This document shows positions 24,840-38,721 of a stretch of 64,000 nucleotides of DNA, one piece after another. The notes beneath the pieces are model-generated. The model was not told the origin of the DNA, did not search any database, and saw only the letters and a list, made by a program, of their open reading frames with translations. Every line of letters begins with the position of its first letter. The stretch's first letter is position 1. Where the stretch lies: assembly GCA_021292105.1 (NCBI GenBank), contig CM037869.1:8273704-8337703 (forward strand), given 5' to 3'. Made by a program: the position numbers and the translations under genes. This DNA is from Anadara kagoshimensis. Taxonomy: Eukaryota; Mollusca; Bivalvia; Arcoida; Arcidae.

Positions 24840-25870
24840 TACGTTTCACTGCTATACAAGAGGACTGAGAGGAAATTATAGTTTAACAGGCGGAATTTTG
24901 TTATTTTATTTTAGATCTGTTTGTTGTTCATATAGGGGCTAGTTTAATGAATGTGTATCGGGCAATGCAGAGTCCTCTCTCCAATATCTCCGTTTGTCCC
25001 CCTACGTTTGTAAGTATTGCTCATAGATATGTAAAAGTTGTGACATCCTCAATTTCGCTCAGGAGGAGGGAGACAATTCTGGACGTCCAAATATCTAGAG
25101 GACAAATATTGTTCAATTATGAAAATATAAAAAAAACAAAGCAACATAAACAATACAGTTCCGCGCGAGTTATCTCCCTTGTACTGGATTGCCCAAGCAG
25201 TGACAATTGAGATTTGAGAAAATCTCTTTGTTATTGTCATGTGATTGTAAAACATCCGACGAAATGTTTTAATATATATATAAGGTGTAATATCTTTTAT
25301 TAAAATATTTATAATTAAAAATTAAATTATTTTTATTAACTTCCATTAATTTTGTTATTATTTTATATTGATTGAGTTTTAAATGAATCTAATTTTTTGT
25401 TTAGAATTTTTATCATTTGTTTAATTTTTGTTTTCTTTAACGAATTCTAAAAGAAGCAAAGTAAACACTTTCCAACAATATGAATAAAGCATAATGCTGT
25501 CAAATACAAGATCAAAACAAAATACATTTGTTTTTTATTACGGAAGTTATGTCATGCGAGTGCAATGTGATTTTTCAGAATACATTAGTTTACGTTGCTA
25601 TATAAACTATATCGAAAATTCGACCTACATTTTCTAAAGGTGTTCTCTTTTTATGATTTGGATGATCCCAATAAGAGAGAAGTAGCATATAGATAGATTA
25701 TTTTCATAATTATCACATAACAAGTAATTTTTGCGCTTTATTTATAAACACACTTATCAATCATTTACACGTTCGAACGTGTTCCTTGTGTAGAATCTTG
25801 GAAATACCAAACATATTGAAAAAACATCTACTTCTTACATGAACATATTTATACCTTTACCCATTACCCA
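24840..25870. other. No gene seen
   Basis: AT-rich sequence, ORFs of at most 87 codons without recognisable features. Confidence 0.5.
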
Positions 25871-25876
25871 TTTACA

Positions 25877-26352
25877 TGGTCAAACAATATTGACCTGTCC
25901 GGTTGACCTTTTGTTTCGATAAATATCAGATACTTAAAATATACTATGGACGAGAAATACTATTAGTCACGTTTCTTAAGTATCCTTTGTGAATCGCGCC
26001 TTTCCCTGTTAATTCTAACACTACCCATAGTTCGGGTGGACGCTTTGAAATGAACATTCCTAGTGAATGGTCAAGCGGACAGGTCCCAGTTTCACAATCA
26101 TTTCTTAGCTAAGACTTTCCCTTAAATCTGGCAACATTTCAAATTTTTATAATTTTGTTGATTTTTTAGATAATCGGGAATTTAAGATAGCATTTTCAAG
26201 ATCACTTCTAAATTTAAATATTTGCATTTAGTTTTGAAAAATATTATTCAGTATTTCCAGAAATAGATAACAAAATTTGCTAAATTTAAGTTAAGGAAAA
26301 TCTTAGCTAAGGAATGATTGTGAAACCGGGGCCAGGTCAATATTGTTGACTA
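25877..26352. mobile_element. MITE-like element, copy 2, with a second MITE inside
   Basis: The outer element has the same ends as 16943-17172 (CAAACAATATTGACCTGTCC left; GGTCAAGCGGACAGGTC right). The right arm is split by an inner element at about 26087-26334 with its own inverted ends (GTTTCACAATCATTTCTTAG and CTAAGGAATGATTGTGAAAC). CAGGTC occurs on both sides of the inner element, a possible target duplication. A partial copy of the inner element's right end is at about 53470-53520. Confidence 0.6.
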
Positions 26353-26591
26353 TAATATGTATATATATACTCTACATTACAGATTAAGTATTAATAATGA
26401 ATGTCCCAATTTAATCAAATTTCCGTCTAATATTTAGAGTTTTACCGTACAGCTACGTCTACGCTTAACATAATCCATTCCTTGTAGCAGTGAATAAACC
26501 AATGATATTGTTTAATGTTATATATCCACTATTTGCTGACTATACCTGGTTCCTTTGCATGACCTTTACACAGTACATGTATATTATAAGT

Positions 26592-26940
26592 TATGCAGGG
26601 CTTTGGCAGGTTACATGGCCCCATGTACCCCGTCGAAGATTTATGTACCCTGAGCCGCAGGGGCCATGTAACCTGACAAAGCCCTGTATAACGTTTTTGT
26701 CACCCTCCAAAGCGTAACCAGTTGGATCTTTTTAACTTCCATTTCGTATTTTGTGTGACTTGCGTACGTTGTCGCAATGTTTGTTTACTGTAACTAGACG
26801 TCAGAGATGTACGAGTTACTTCCCTCTTACCACTAAACGTTGCGTGCGTTCATGTACCCCGGCAGATTCCCGAACATAGTTCCATGTACCCCGGCAAGTT
26901 AACCAATCACTATGCGAGAAATTTCTTTCAAGGGTGACAA
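26592..26940. repeat. Hairpin-bearing dispersed element
   Basis: 26592-26692 is an inverted repeat: GCAGGGCTTTGGCAGGTTAC..GGCCCC pairs with GGGGCC..GTAACCTGACAAAG. CATGTACCCCG occurs three times nearby and TGTCACCCT at 26698 is mirrored as AGGGTGACA near 26930. Non-coding. Confidence 0.55.
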
Positions 26941-27061
26941 ATTATTATTATAGATTCGAACTGTTATTGTCTATATCATCTAACGATTCGACTTTCCTAC
27001 TAATTCGTCAAGTCAATATTAGTCTTTGTTATTATTATTATTATTATCCAAAACTCTTGTT

Positions 27062-27294
27062 ATAGGTAAAAAAACTTTGACCTGTCCGCTTGACCTTTAA
27101 TTTAAATATTTATTGTGAACGAGTGCATTAATGTTTAGGAATCACTGAGTTTTTTGTCTACATAATACGAACACTCATCGTGTATCTTGAGTACATATTG
27201 TTAACAATAAATACTACTACTACCCATTTATTGGGTGGATCCTTCTATATTCCTATTGAGAGGTCAAGCGGACAGGTCAATAGTGTTTGCCTAA
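27062..27294. mobile_element. MITE-like element, copy 3
   Basis: About 233 bp; ends TTGACCTGTCCGCTTGACCT (left) and its inverse AGGTCAAGCGGACAGGTCAA (right) followed by TAGTGTTTGCCTA. Same family as 16943-17172. Confidence 0.65.
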
Positions 27295-27299
27295 ATAAC

Positions 27300-29140
27300 A
27301 GTGTAAGGGTCATGAATACCTTTGGAATTAGGTTTCATAAATATTAATAGTTCGATACTTTAACATAATATGGACTAATGTACGAATTAGATATCGTAAT
27401 TCGATAATCCAAATCGCGTTATAGCTGATTAAATAAAAAATTAAAACACTTACTAACAGATTATGCGGTGTTAGAGTTCGGAAACAAAACGTATTATGGA
27501 ATTAAAGATCTAAATGAACTTAAAACACCCATTCTACAGTACTTGCCGCTTATAACCTAATACCCCGCTAACACAATTAACTAAAATAATTTCATTATGA
27601 TCAAATCCGTGGAATTTAAATTCCAAATCATTAATCTTATAACACTAGGATTTAAGTGTTTAGTTTTGGCTATTAAACTCTGTGAACAGAGGAAACTTGG
27701 TTTGTTGGTCAATACATTGTCCGATAACCTTCGACTGTTTCCAGAAGTTCATGGATGGAAGGTTGACAAACCCCAAGGGTCAAAATGTAAGACTTAACAC
27801 TGGTCTAATAGTATTTAAGTCAGTCACTTATCATTCACCTTGAAGCATTTTAATTACCTTAGCTACACAAAAGTAATAAACAGATTTTGAAATACTTTCT
27901 CAGTTGGTAATCGTAAATCACCAAACTTTAAACCTATATGAAATTAGCTAATACAAAATGTTTTTACCGGTTTTTATGTGCATTTATATAAATTGTGCTT
28001 ATTAATTTTTTCGAAGCTACTAAATGTTAAAACCTTTAATCAATATGAAGTTAAAATACCATTTGTAAGAAATTATACGTCGTAACTTTGACGTTTATGA
28101 CATAAGTTTGACGTTTTTGACATACATTGTAACTGACGTTTTTGACATGCTACAGCAATCGAATTCCGTTTTGTAACGAACCTCGTCCATTTGTCCATTC
28201 AAATTAAGAAAACAGCCTATCGGTGCACGTAAGATATTATAAACACTGTTTAATCATTGAACTATCTAGAAATGACGTTTATAGTGCTATAACTTTCATA
28301 ACCATGTAAAGCAAGCTAAGTACCGAGCACTAACGCGTTATGATTAGTTTACTTTGCATGGTAATGGGAGTTATAACATAACACTATGAACGCTATTTCT
28401 TAACAGTTCAATGATTATATTTACATTTTGCATTTTTTAAAAATCTTATTTTGTGTTTTAATTCTGAAATAACTTTAAAAATAAATAACTGTCGTGCACG
28501 AAATGCATTTTCAATCCCTGAAACAACCAATCAATTGCGTCATGTGTATAGGCATAAGCAAGCAATTAGTGACGTTACTTCAGCAATGGCAGTTATACTC
28601 CTTTCAAATAGCATTTTGGTCTCAAACAGTGTTTAATAAATAAAAAGCATCACACATTTAAATATAGAGGTATATTTTACACACATACTACCAAAGAGCG
28701 ATGGTTAAATTCCAGAAAACCTTTGCGGAAAGCAATAGCATTAACATGTATATGAACTATACATGCTTCTAGTTGCTGGACATGCATATGCAAATATGTG
28801 TTACGTCACTTATTTGAATGTACAAGTGATTAGACATGCCTGCCGTTAGCGACAGTGTTTTAAATTGGTTGAAGAATGAATAAGCAAGATTTTTAAAAAT
28901 CTGGCCGAACCTAAAAAGACCATAAAATTTTCCAAAAATGGCATTTATAGCACTATAATTTACTATTTCAATGTCATAAATAAAGAAGTACTTATGCTGT
29001 TTGATGTGAAATTAATGCACTATATAGTTCACTTTTAGACAATCTGATGGTTAAATAACAATATTTTAGCATGGAAAAGTTCACATAAGGTAACTATGGT
29101 CGTATAACTACTGTATCTAAGATATCACATATTATACTAG
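27300..29140. other. Non-coding; short direct repeats and one palindromic element
   Basis: No gene seen. 28095-28150 has three copies of TGACGTTTTTGACAT-like phrases. 28251-28417 is an imperfect palindrome listed separately. Confidence 0.5.
28251..28417. mobile_element. Palindromic MITE-like element, about 167 bp
   Basis: The left arm starts TAATCATTGAACTATCTAGA; the right arm ends AACAGTTCAATGATTA. Arms of about 70 bp pair imperfectly around TACCGAGCACTAACGCGTTA. No coding capacity. Confidence 0.5.
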
Positions 29141-30583
29141 TCTTAATTTTACAGCACAAGACGGCCGTTTCGGAATACAATTCCTTATAAGTAGTGCTTG
29201 AAACAAAACTATGACACAAAAACTTTTGTCAAGATGTTGAAAAGAAACCCAAAGGATCAAAATATATTTTACCTAAATCAACTAAGGTAATACTCTGCAG
29301 GAGGGAGTATACGCAATCTGAGTAACGTGCGTTCTTATTAGTTTGTCTGAAATAGCTACTGCAATTATACTACCCTAATAAACATATCTCAATAGTTCCA
29401 TGAATCCCCGTATACAACATGCCATTGTGTGGCGCCATTATATGTGTATTAATTACGTCATTTGTTGGTCATGTTGGGTGGCAATCATGGTCTGAAAATG
29501 TAATTACGTTTTATGACAGAAGGAATTTGAAAAGCATGAAGTAACTTTAAATATACTAGTATAATGAAAAATAATCTCCCAAGTCACACAGTCTTACCAC
29601 CGTCAACGAAAGTAGTTTATACACTGGTACTCCCAAGTAAAACAGCCTCATTACCGTTATTTTGGTACGTTTATATGTTAGATAGACAGATTGCTATTTT
29701 TGTGTAAATAGTTCACTAAAATATATTGTTATTAAATACTCAAAATTATAATATCGAAAACTGTTTGGTTTTTTATAAGATATTTTATAACAAATATTTA
29801 AGAAATGAAATAGTAAAGATAAAAAGATATTTTATAACAAATATTTTAGAAATGAAATAATAAATTACATATTTTGTGGATAGAATGGTCCATAATTATT
29901 TCAAACACACCAGTATAATGCATGTGTAAACACTTATAAACATAATCAAACCAGAACTGTTGTTCTTTGGTCAAGGTGCAATAAATAAATCAATTTCAGG
30001 ATCACTTCAAACATACCGACAGTTTTGTAACACTCAGTGTTAGGATGTATATCATAATAGTATAAAAAAAAAATAAAAAAATCTCAATATAACATTAAAT
30101 ATAAATTAATTTAAAGTAAAATGGCCCGTAAAAAAGGATTATTTGTTTTCACTTGTAACGACAGGTTAAATCTAAAAGGAAAAAAAATCTTTTATGATTT
30201 TGGTAAGATAGACTCGTAAAGAACACTTGATACAGTTACATACAGCTGAGTCGTATCTAGTTATCATAAATGTTGAACAAAAGATTAAAGATATAAATGA
30301 TTTATTAATAAACATAAAAATTATTGTGTGCGGCCTAATATTCTTATTGCAGTATTTTAATGATTTGAATGATTTTTTTAAAAATTATAATCAGTGTTCA
30401 GTTATAATAAGTTTTCATTGTCCTGTTGTGTCAAATTGTTTTTATATTTTCCACAAATAAACACACAGTCTACTAGGTGATATATTGACGTAAATAACAA
30501 AACCGGTCACAAATATATATATAACAATAACCATAACAACAACCGGTGTTTATGGAAAATAGTGTCTGAATATAAAATGTCCA

Positions 30584-30651
30584 TCAACGCAGTAGTGCAA
30601 ACAAACTGGCTAACAAACAAATCACCATGGAAACATAGGATGCCGAAATAT
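30584..30651 (-). CDS. Gene A exon 15: C-terminal hydrophobic tail
   Basis: 68-nt coding part after acceptor TTTCAG. In frame with the LDLa exon it reads HISAS then [17 protein letters not shown] and TGA (30586-30584). A hydrophobic run at the very C-terminus preceded by small residues (SAS) is what a GPI-anchor signal looks like; a short transmembrane tail is the alternative. The 3'UTR continues below 30584. Confidence 0.75.
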
Positions 30652-33600
30652 CTGAAAGAAGAAAATTAAAAGTAAAAAATGTATTTATATAATGTCACAA
30701 TATGCGAAGGTTACTTTAAAAATAAAAGGTTCTATACCAATTCACTGTGATAGATGCACGTCTCAATATGCTAGCTAAACAGGGGTTGTTTGCCCTTTAA
30801 AGCTTCCGGACTACCCGCCAGTAAATGCACGGGTTCAGCTTAATTTTTCAGTTTCAACGTTTTTATTTTGCTTTAGAATTTTGATTTTTACATGAATCAG
30901 CCTGTTTGCTTTTTATTAGCATATTATTCTAACTACAAGAAATTTTCCCGTGCATGCGATCTGGCTGTTTTTGTAATATTGTTTGTTTCGTATCTTTTGT
31001 GCCCGTTCATAGTCTGGAGTTGTCTTCATACAGTGTCTCGTTTATCAATTCTGCTTCGTTCGTATCGTTGCTATGTGATATGAATGTCTTGCTGGTACCT
31101 TATTCATTTGACTACCACTATTAATTTGATATTGATGCCCAAACTAGCATCCTTTAACATATCAATATTTATTATATAAAAGCAAGTTTGAAAATACTTT
31201 TTATGGATAATTTCGTGCGAGGCTATGGAGAAGATTAATAAGACATAAACTTACGGTCTACTCCACTGGGACACTTCGACATGATAGTTGCACTACATCC
31301 GGCATATGTTGTTGTTTCGTCACTCCCGTCGTCACAATCTTTATCACAATCACAAACAAACATCATGTTTATACACGTCATTGCTCCTGATTCACATGTA
31401 AACCAACCGGATGGACAAAGCTGAAAAATATTTATTATTAAATGATCAAACGTTTGATTTACCAGTTAAATAAACTAAAATCAATTACCCTTTTTATTGT
31501 AATAGCATAATTATCGAGTTTAAAATAGCAACTTGGTATACAGCAATTATATATATTAGCTGTTTATAAAAAGTGCATATTTTTGCAATAGTAGATATTC
31601 AGTGCAAAGCTTTTTACCCATATCGGATACAAGAGATCATTAAATCAAACAGAAAATAAAATGTTAAACTACAGAAAATGTCATACTTGCTACAACAGTT
31701 CTATAATAGGGAAGTGCGAGATATGAGATATGGAGAATATAAACCAATTTTGAAAAAATGACAAATAAAAACATGAAATCCTTTTTATTATAAAAACTTA
31801 TTTCTCAACAAGAATGTTTTAAGATTTCCAATTAATGACACAATTCGTTATTATCATTATTTCGTGAAAACCGTTCCGCACTATTTTCATTTTACTTTTC
31901 ACAACACCAAAAGAAAAACGCAAAAAACACCTCGCTTGTAAAACGAGTGGTTATAACATATACGTATCAAGATAATTTACCTGAACATATTGACCGGCTG
32001 CTGCTACTGGACATGTTTGGTTGTTACAGTCCTGATAATCACTAGAGTCACCAGTACAGTTTAAGCCACCATTAGCTGGACGGGGGTCATCACATACACG
32101 CGAACGTGACTGACGCCCAGTTCCACATGTTACGGTGCATGTACCCCATGATGTCCATGCGCCCCAAGCTCCATCAACTGAAAAGGAAAAATAGTAAAAA
32201 TAAAAATATGTTTTGAGATAAAATGATATTATATTCAATATACCTGGTCATAATGCAGTTCACCTGCACGTAAACGTACGGCAATGCTACTAAAAATAAA
32301 AACACAATGCCATCAGCTGTTAAATACATACGATAAAGTTGTCAAAAAAACGACCATTTAAGATGTTAAAAAACGGGACAAATGAATATTTAAATTGTGT
32401 TTTCTTTTCTTGTTCAATAATATTAAGTGTAATCACAATCCAGAAGAAAAATAAAAACTTTGGAACTGACAAGTTGGGTTAGATACGAGAACTTCCAACA
32501 GGAAGTGAGACAGGGTGTTCCGCAAGGGTAAGTACCTCCCATTTAGCTGGCTACAACCGCTACATCCATGATTAAAACTTGAAGTTTTTATGAATGCCAA
32601 TGGGAATTAATACAAATGGGGACAAATTAACGAATAAATTTGATTTTGGATTATTTTCCTTTAAAAGTACTAAGTACAATTTATGACTAAAACGTATATA
32701 AAGGATAATTAAACAAAACATTTTGAATATTTAACTGCAAAGACACAAAAAGATATAAAGTGTTTAAAATAAACATTTTCAACCCCTTGGGAATAAAATA
32801 TGTTTAATAATTTGGTTCAAACACTATTGATGAGAAATTGTATTCCGAAACGGTCGTCTAGTGCTGTAAAATATACAATATATGTAATTGATACTTACTT
32901 ATACAAACTTGTGTATTGCAGTCTTGTGTATCAGAGCTATTTCCGGCACAAGCAGCGCCACCATGTTGTGGTGCTGGGTTTGTACAAGTTCTTGTTTTAT
33001 CCTGGGTACCTCCACCACATGTAACGGTACATGTAGACCATGATGTCCAGGAGGTCCAAACACCATCGACTGTAAAGTAAAGAAATAAATACGCATTCAT
33101 ATTTGAAGTACTTTTAGGAAATACATTCAAAAAAGTCAATTGAAAATAAGTAACCTGCGTTCCTTAAGAAACATCACAACGATGGATTGGTATAAATGAG
33201 ATAATTTGCAATATAACAGTACATATACAACAAATTCAATTAAATTCATAACAGATCTTTTGAAATTTTAGCACTAATTATGCAAAAAGTTACTGAAGCT
33301 TGACTACTGGGTGGGCATACTAATAGCTAGTACTGTCCTCTATATATAAGATATGTTCTTGGAATATAAGAAGGAATGAAGTTAAGACAACCAATACTGC
33401 ATTTAACACAGTCTAAGTAGTTTTTAAGAACTGAGTAATCATTTGTATGTATCAAGAAGATGGCTAGTGTGTGTCGTTACTGTTTATTCCAGTATATTTG
33501 TCCAATCATTCACCTCACAACACTTCATCCATTTCAGTTGCTTTCTTAAAGAACAGGTTATGACTGGTACTTACTTGGACATGGGTTTGTATTGCAGGAT

Positions 33601-34167
33601 TGTGAAGAACTTCCAGAACCACCACAGTTTGCACCACCATACTGAGGGGAAGGGTTTGTACATGTGCGACTTCTCGATTGTGTTGATCCGCCACATGACA
33701 CTGGACATGTCGACCACGCTGACCAAGTGGTCCAAGCTCCATCAACTAAAACGAAATTGTTTTTGTAAAGTGAGAAAAGTGTATTTTTAGATGCTTTTCA
33801 TTAAACACTTGATAATTACACCTGTGATAGCTTTAGCTTGTATGTGTATAAATTCAATAAGAATACGAATTAAAGAAAATAAAAAAATTATTACTTACTT
33901 GGACAATTCTGTGTATTACAGGCTTGTAGATCAAAACTAGAACCGCCACAGTAAGCACCGCCATATTGTGGAGCTGGATTAGTACATCCTCGAGTCCTTG
34001 ATTGAGTACCGCCACCACATGTAACCGTACACGTTGTCCATGATGTCCAGGTATCCCAGCCTCCATCAACTACAAATATAAACGCTCAGGTATGTATCAA
34101 CGGGGAAAATAGTATGATTTTGCAGCATACAAAAACGTTTTAGTGTTTTATCTAACCTAAGTAACTG

Positions 34168-34222
<55 letters not shown>

Positions 34223-37200
34223 TTTAAAGTGTTTTACTTACTAGGACAATGATGAGTGTTGCAACTCTGGCTTGATGAACTGGAACCGGAACACGTATTC
34301 CCTCCATATTGTGGAGTTGGGTTTGAACAAGTTCTGCTTCTAGTTTGTGATCCACCACCACATGTCACTGTGCAAGTTCCCCATGCTGCCCATGAGGCCC
34401 AGTTACCATGGACTATCAAAAGTAAAAGTAGTACACATGTATATCATATTCAAAATTTAGCGTTAATCTAAACAGCTATTAACAAACACGAAATTAATAC
34501 AATGTATACCATATTCAGAACGTTTTCATTAAATGGTAGTGTGATTGATTGCTCAAACCGTTACCCGAATATCGGTTTTTCCTGTTTCAAGATCATTTCA
34601 AATTTGACTACCTCGGTATTTGTGAGAGAATATTGAAGCGTTAAAACGTTTCCAATCCCTTCTCCATTATATTAAAAGCGAACTCCGATGCAATTGAAAC
34701 ATAAAACGAATTTATTTTTTCGTTCTCAATCTTGATTGCTTTATTTGATTAGTAGTAAATGATTTTTATGTACATGTTGTTATTTTTGGTAAAATAAATT
34801 TGTCTAAGTAAATACAATTGATTATGACCTAAATAAATTATCAATTTAAATATACACAGCAAGTTGTGTAAAACGTCAAGTTATTTACGCAAACTTGTTA
34901 TTAAACAACTCAAACGTTGTTGTACATACTTGGACAGTTATGAGTGTTACAGGACTGTGAGGATGAACTAGAACCGACGCAGTTGGCACCTCCATATTGT
35001 GGGGCTGGATTGGTACAGGAACGGGACCTGGATTGTGATCCTCCTCCGCAAGACCTACTACATGATCCCCATGATCCCCAACTAGTATATCCTCCATCAA
35101 CTGTAGAAAAATAGCATGAATAATATAAATATAATGTATGAGAAAGTTGTGTGTGTTTTTGTATAATTTTATAAACGCAATATACGTAATGTTGACATCT
35201 CAAGGTGTTCCAGTTTTATTGTCGCTTTGTCAGATGATAATAGTACATACGCAATTTTGGAAAATTTACGATGGAACTTGTAGATTTGTAGAAAATGCCT
35301 TAAACATTAAAAAGACATGTTATCAATGTTTATCATATTTTTGTAGTTCCCGGGTTCAAAATGTGTTCGAGTAATTACTTTGATCAGTTTTTTAGCGGTA
35401 TCAATTTCGTTTCATATCTTAATAGACAGAGACCATAAAACATTTCTTGCATAACTCTTAAATCTGCCTGAGACAGTAACCTATGACATAGTCTGATCAT
35501 CGATTTTATAGGTTTACATTACAACATACTTGGACATGCGCTCAAGGTACATGACGTTGAAGAAGTTGAAGATCCGGCACAATTGTTTCCACCATATGCT
35601 GGAGACGGATTATTACAGGATCGGCTTCGAGTCTTAGTTCCTGAGGCACAAGTTACAGAACATGATCCCCAGCTTCCCCAACTTCCCCAGTTACCGTGAA
35701 CTGAAATAGAAATTTAAAAAATTCTCACACCTGTGACATGGAAATCCAGCGTTTTCACCCATGTGGGATTTCCTTGTCTCATCCTAGGGTTGAGACAGGC
35801 TAGACGCCGAAATTCCCGCGTAGTTATACCTGGTCTGGATTTATCGTTAAAAGGACTAAATAAGCTGAATAAAGTTCCGAAGTCAACCAACAATTTCTCA
35901 ACGTCACAATCGCGCTTAATTGATGACGTCACAATCATTTGACGTGAGAACGTCAACAAAAATTGATTACGTCATTTTCACCAGGCACGGATGGTGACAT
36001 GAAAACTTAACATTTTATGTCATTTTATGTTTATTAATCATGTTTCATGTTGCAAATGTGTGAGAAAAAGAATCCTACACCAGTAACAGGGTAATACAAA
36101 GATATCTCAAACTCGGATGAATATTTTCGCTAAAGCTCGTTCTGGACAAGAAAATATTCATCCTTGTTTGAGATATCTCTGTCTTACCCTGTTACCGGTG
36201 TAAGATTCTATTAATTTTTATCGAAATAGTTTTATTGATATGTATATATACGTATGTTCAAATTTAAGATAAAGGTATTAATATCGATCAAGTTATTTGG
36301 TCTCCACATTCCTCTTAACAAGCAAATTTGTAACAATTAAGACTAAAAATCGTTTTAACTAGCACACGTAATGTTAAACATATCTGCAATTACAATTTTT
36401 GTGAAATTAAAATAAAGGTCCAACAAAAGGTTTGGCACTCCATGAAAGTGATTCATAGCTAGCCACAAATTTGTTCGTTATAACAATTTTTGACATGCTT
36501 TATCAATGATTTGTTTAATAGTTTGTTACATGTGACATACGACTAGATCTAATCAATGTAACTTGGACACAATAAAATTGCAAAAGACTCTGTTATCTCC
36601 GTTTATATATTTCAAACACAAAAACGGGTGTCCTTTGGCAAAAATAATCATAAACAATGTAAACAAAGCATCTGTTCCACAACATAAGTAAAAATGTTTT
36701 TTCTAAGTCAAATCATACTATAAAACATCTTTTTGCAGTAGGAAATGGACTTTATACGAAAGATTAATGATCGTTAAATACACTAACCAAAAATCCAATT
36801 TTACCTTATTGCTAAATGTTTTAGTATTTTCAATACAAAAGGAACTAAAACAGATAAAATGACATATTTTACTTTGAAAGTGCTTAATAATCACTTTGAA
36901 CTAAGCGTTTAAAGTCGTTTCAGGTATTTCTATTTATTTAGTCCATATTTGAAGAAATGGGATTTTTCTCAAATGTTTTCATTTTTTTATCAATCAATGT
37001 TCACTAAAAACTAAAATTGAAACTTTTATCAACTATGCCATTTAAATAACATTCTAGGTAGTATATTAAAATAGTCTTTTAACGAATATAAGTTAACAAA
37101 ACACCAAGTATTAAAACCATAAACATTGCTCTTTTATAAAGGTTATAGAATGGGGTGTCCAAACTTTCTTGTTAGACCTGTATGTAGGCGATTTTACTTC

Positions 37201-38500
37201 ATTAAAAATCATAAAAATCATTTTATAAAATACAGTGCTTTATAAGAAGACAGAAACTCACTTGGACAAGTGGTAGAGCTAGAACATGATTGTGACTCTG
37301 TTCCAGATCCAGGGCATTGCTTTCCATCATATTTTGGTGCTGGATTATTACATAGCCTTGTTCTAGATCTTGTTCCAGTTGCAGTACTTCCTGATGGCTT
37401 ACACGACTGGCTACATGATGAATACGAGCCCCAACTTGACCAAACGCCATCAACTAAAACATTAAAAAAACAAATTGTTAATAATGTAAGCAGATAGTTT
37501 ACAATGGATACTAAAGTTTTTCATATAACATGAATGAGTTAATGAATTATTGAAATTGTATCAGCATGGATAAAGAACTTCCTGGTCCATTAAAAATAAA
37601 CACAAACGACAAATAATCTTTTTAATATCACATGGTTATTTAGAGACAATATTGACATTCTAATATTGTGCTAATTTTTGTTAATATGTATAACAGCAGA
37701 ATTTACATTAATTTTGTCATTATTGTTACGTGAATCAATGAAATGTGTTTTGTTTTTGTATGTTTGTTTTCTTATTTCTAATATGTGCCTGTAAGATTGT
37801 TTCTTTTTACAAAGAATAACTTACTCGGCGGAGGTGTTGCACAATCTTCTTCAGCGACTCCATCTCCGTCATCATCTGTATATATACAAAAACTTTTGAA
37901 TGTCATATATATTGTTTGAATACTTTAATAAGTATCTCTCTAAAGGCTATCTCTGTATAAGACCCGCCTGCTTATAAAGGCCAGTTGAATTGAGCCCCAA
38001 TTGTTCTTTATTCATATAACTTAAAGGTCACCGGTCACCAAAAACCGAATTTTTTTTAGTACTATTTTCCGAAAGATTGCATAATAAAAAGTCGATTTAG
38101 CCACAAATAACATGTTTTCATCATTTCTGTTCTTTTCTACAGCGTAAATTAAAGTCCTGAAACTGTTGAAACACAGTGTTATCTCCCTTTGGTAATAAAA
38201 CGGCACAAAACCGGAAGTGACGAAGAAGGTGTTATCCCAGCTATTTAGTAAATGAAGCTTGTATAGTGAGCTGCATTAATTACCCAGATTTATCAGAAAT
38301 AACTAATAGTGTTTTTATATATTTATTTATTTTTTAGCATTGGGTATTTCAATTTCCTTCAGCAGAAAAAAATAAATAATAAATAAACATAATAATAAGA
38401 AATAAATAAAGAAAGAAAAAACTATATTTGTGTTTGCTCTAAGTATGATATACTATTACTAATACTTTTACAAAACATAATTATACATTTCTTTTGAAAT

Positions 38501-38531
<31 letters not shown>

Positions 38532-38670
38532 TATCTATTTATCACAACAAATAATAAAAGAACCCAAATTTCCGTTTTTTATTTAAAATATTGTTCATAT
38601 TAATTCTCATTAATATTTAATATCATTTTAATTATCTTTACATATCTCTTTGAATTATTTATTAAATAAT

Positions 38671-38721
<51 letters not shown>

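Noticed and set aside
33515-33745. Minus-strand ORFs such as MMELGPLG... in TSP1 exons
   Set aside because: Out-of-frame shadows of TSP1 exons; the true frame has the WxxW and six-Cys pattern and fits the splice phases.
34256-34471. Plus-strand ORFs opposite TSP1 exons (MLQLWLDE..., also 55041-55256)
   Set aside because: Antisense shadows of conserved exons, found in both copies only because the exons are conserved.
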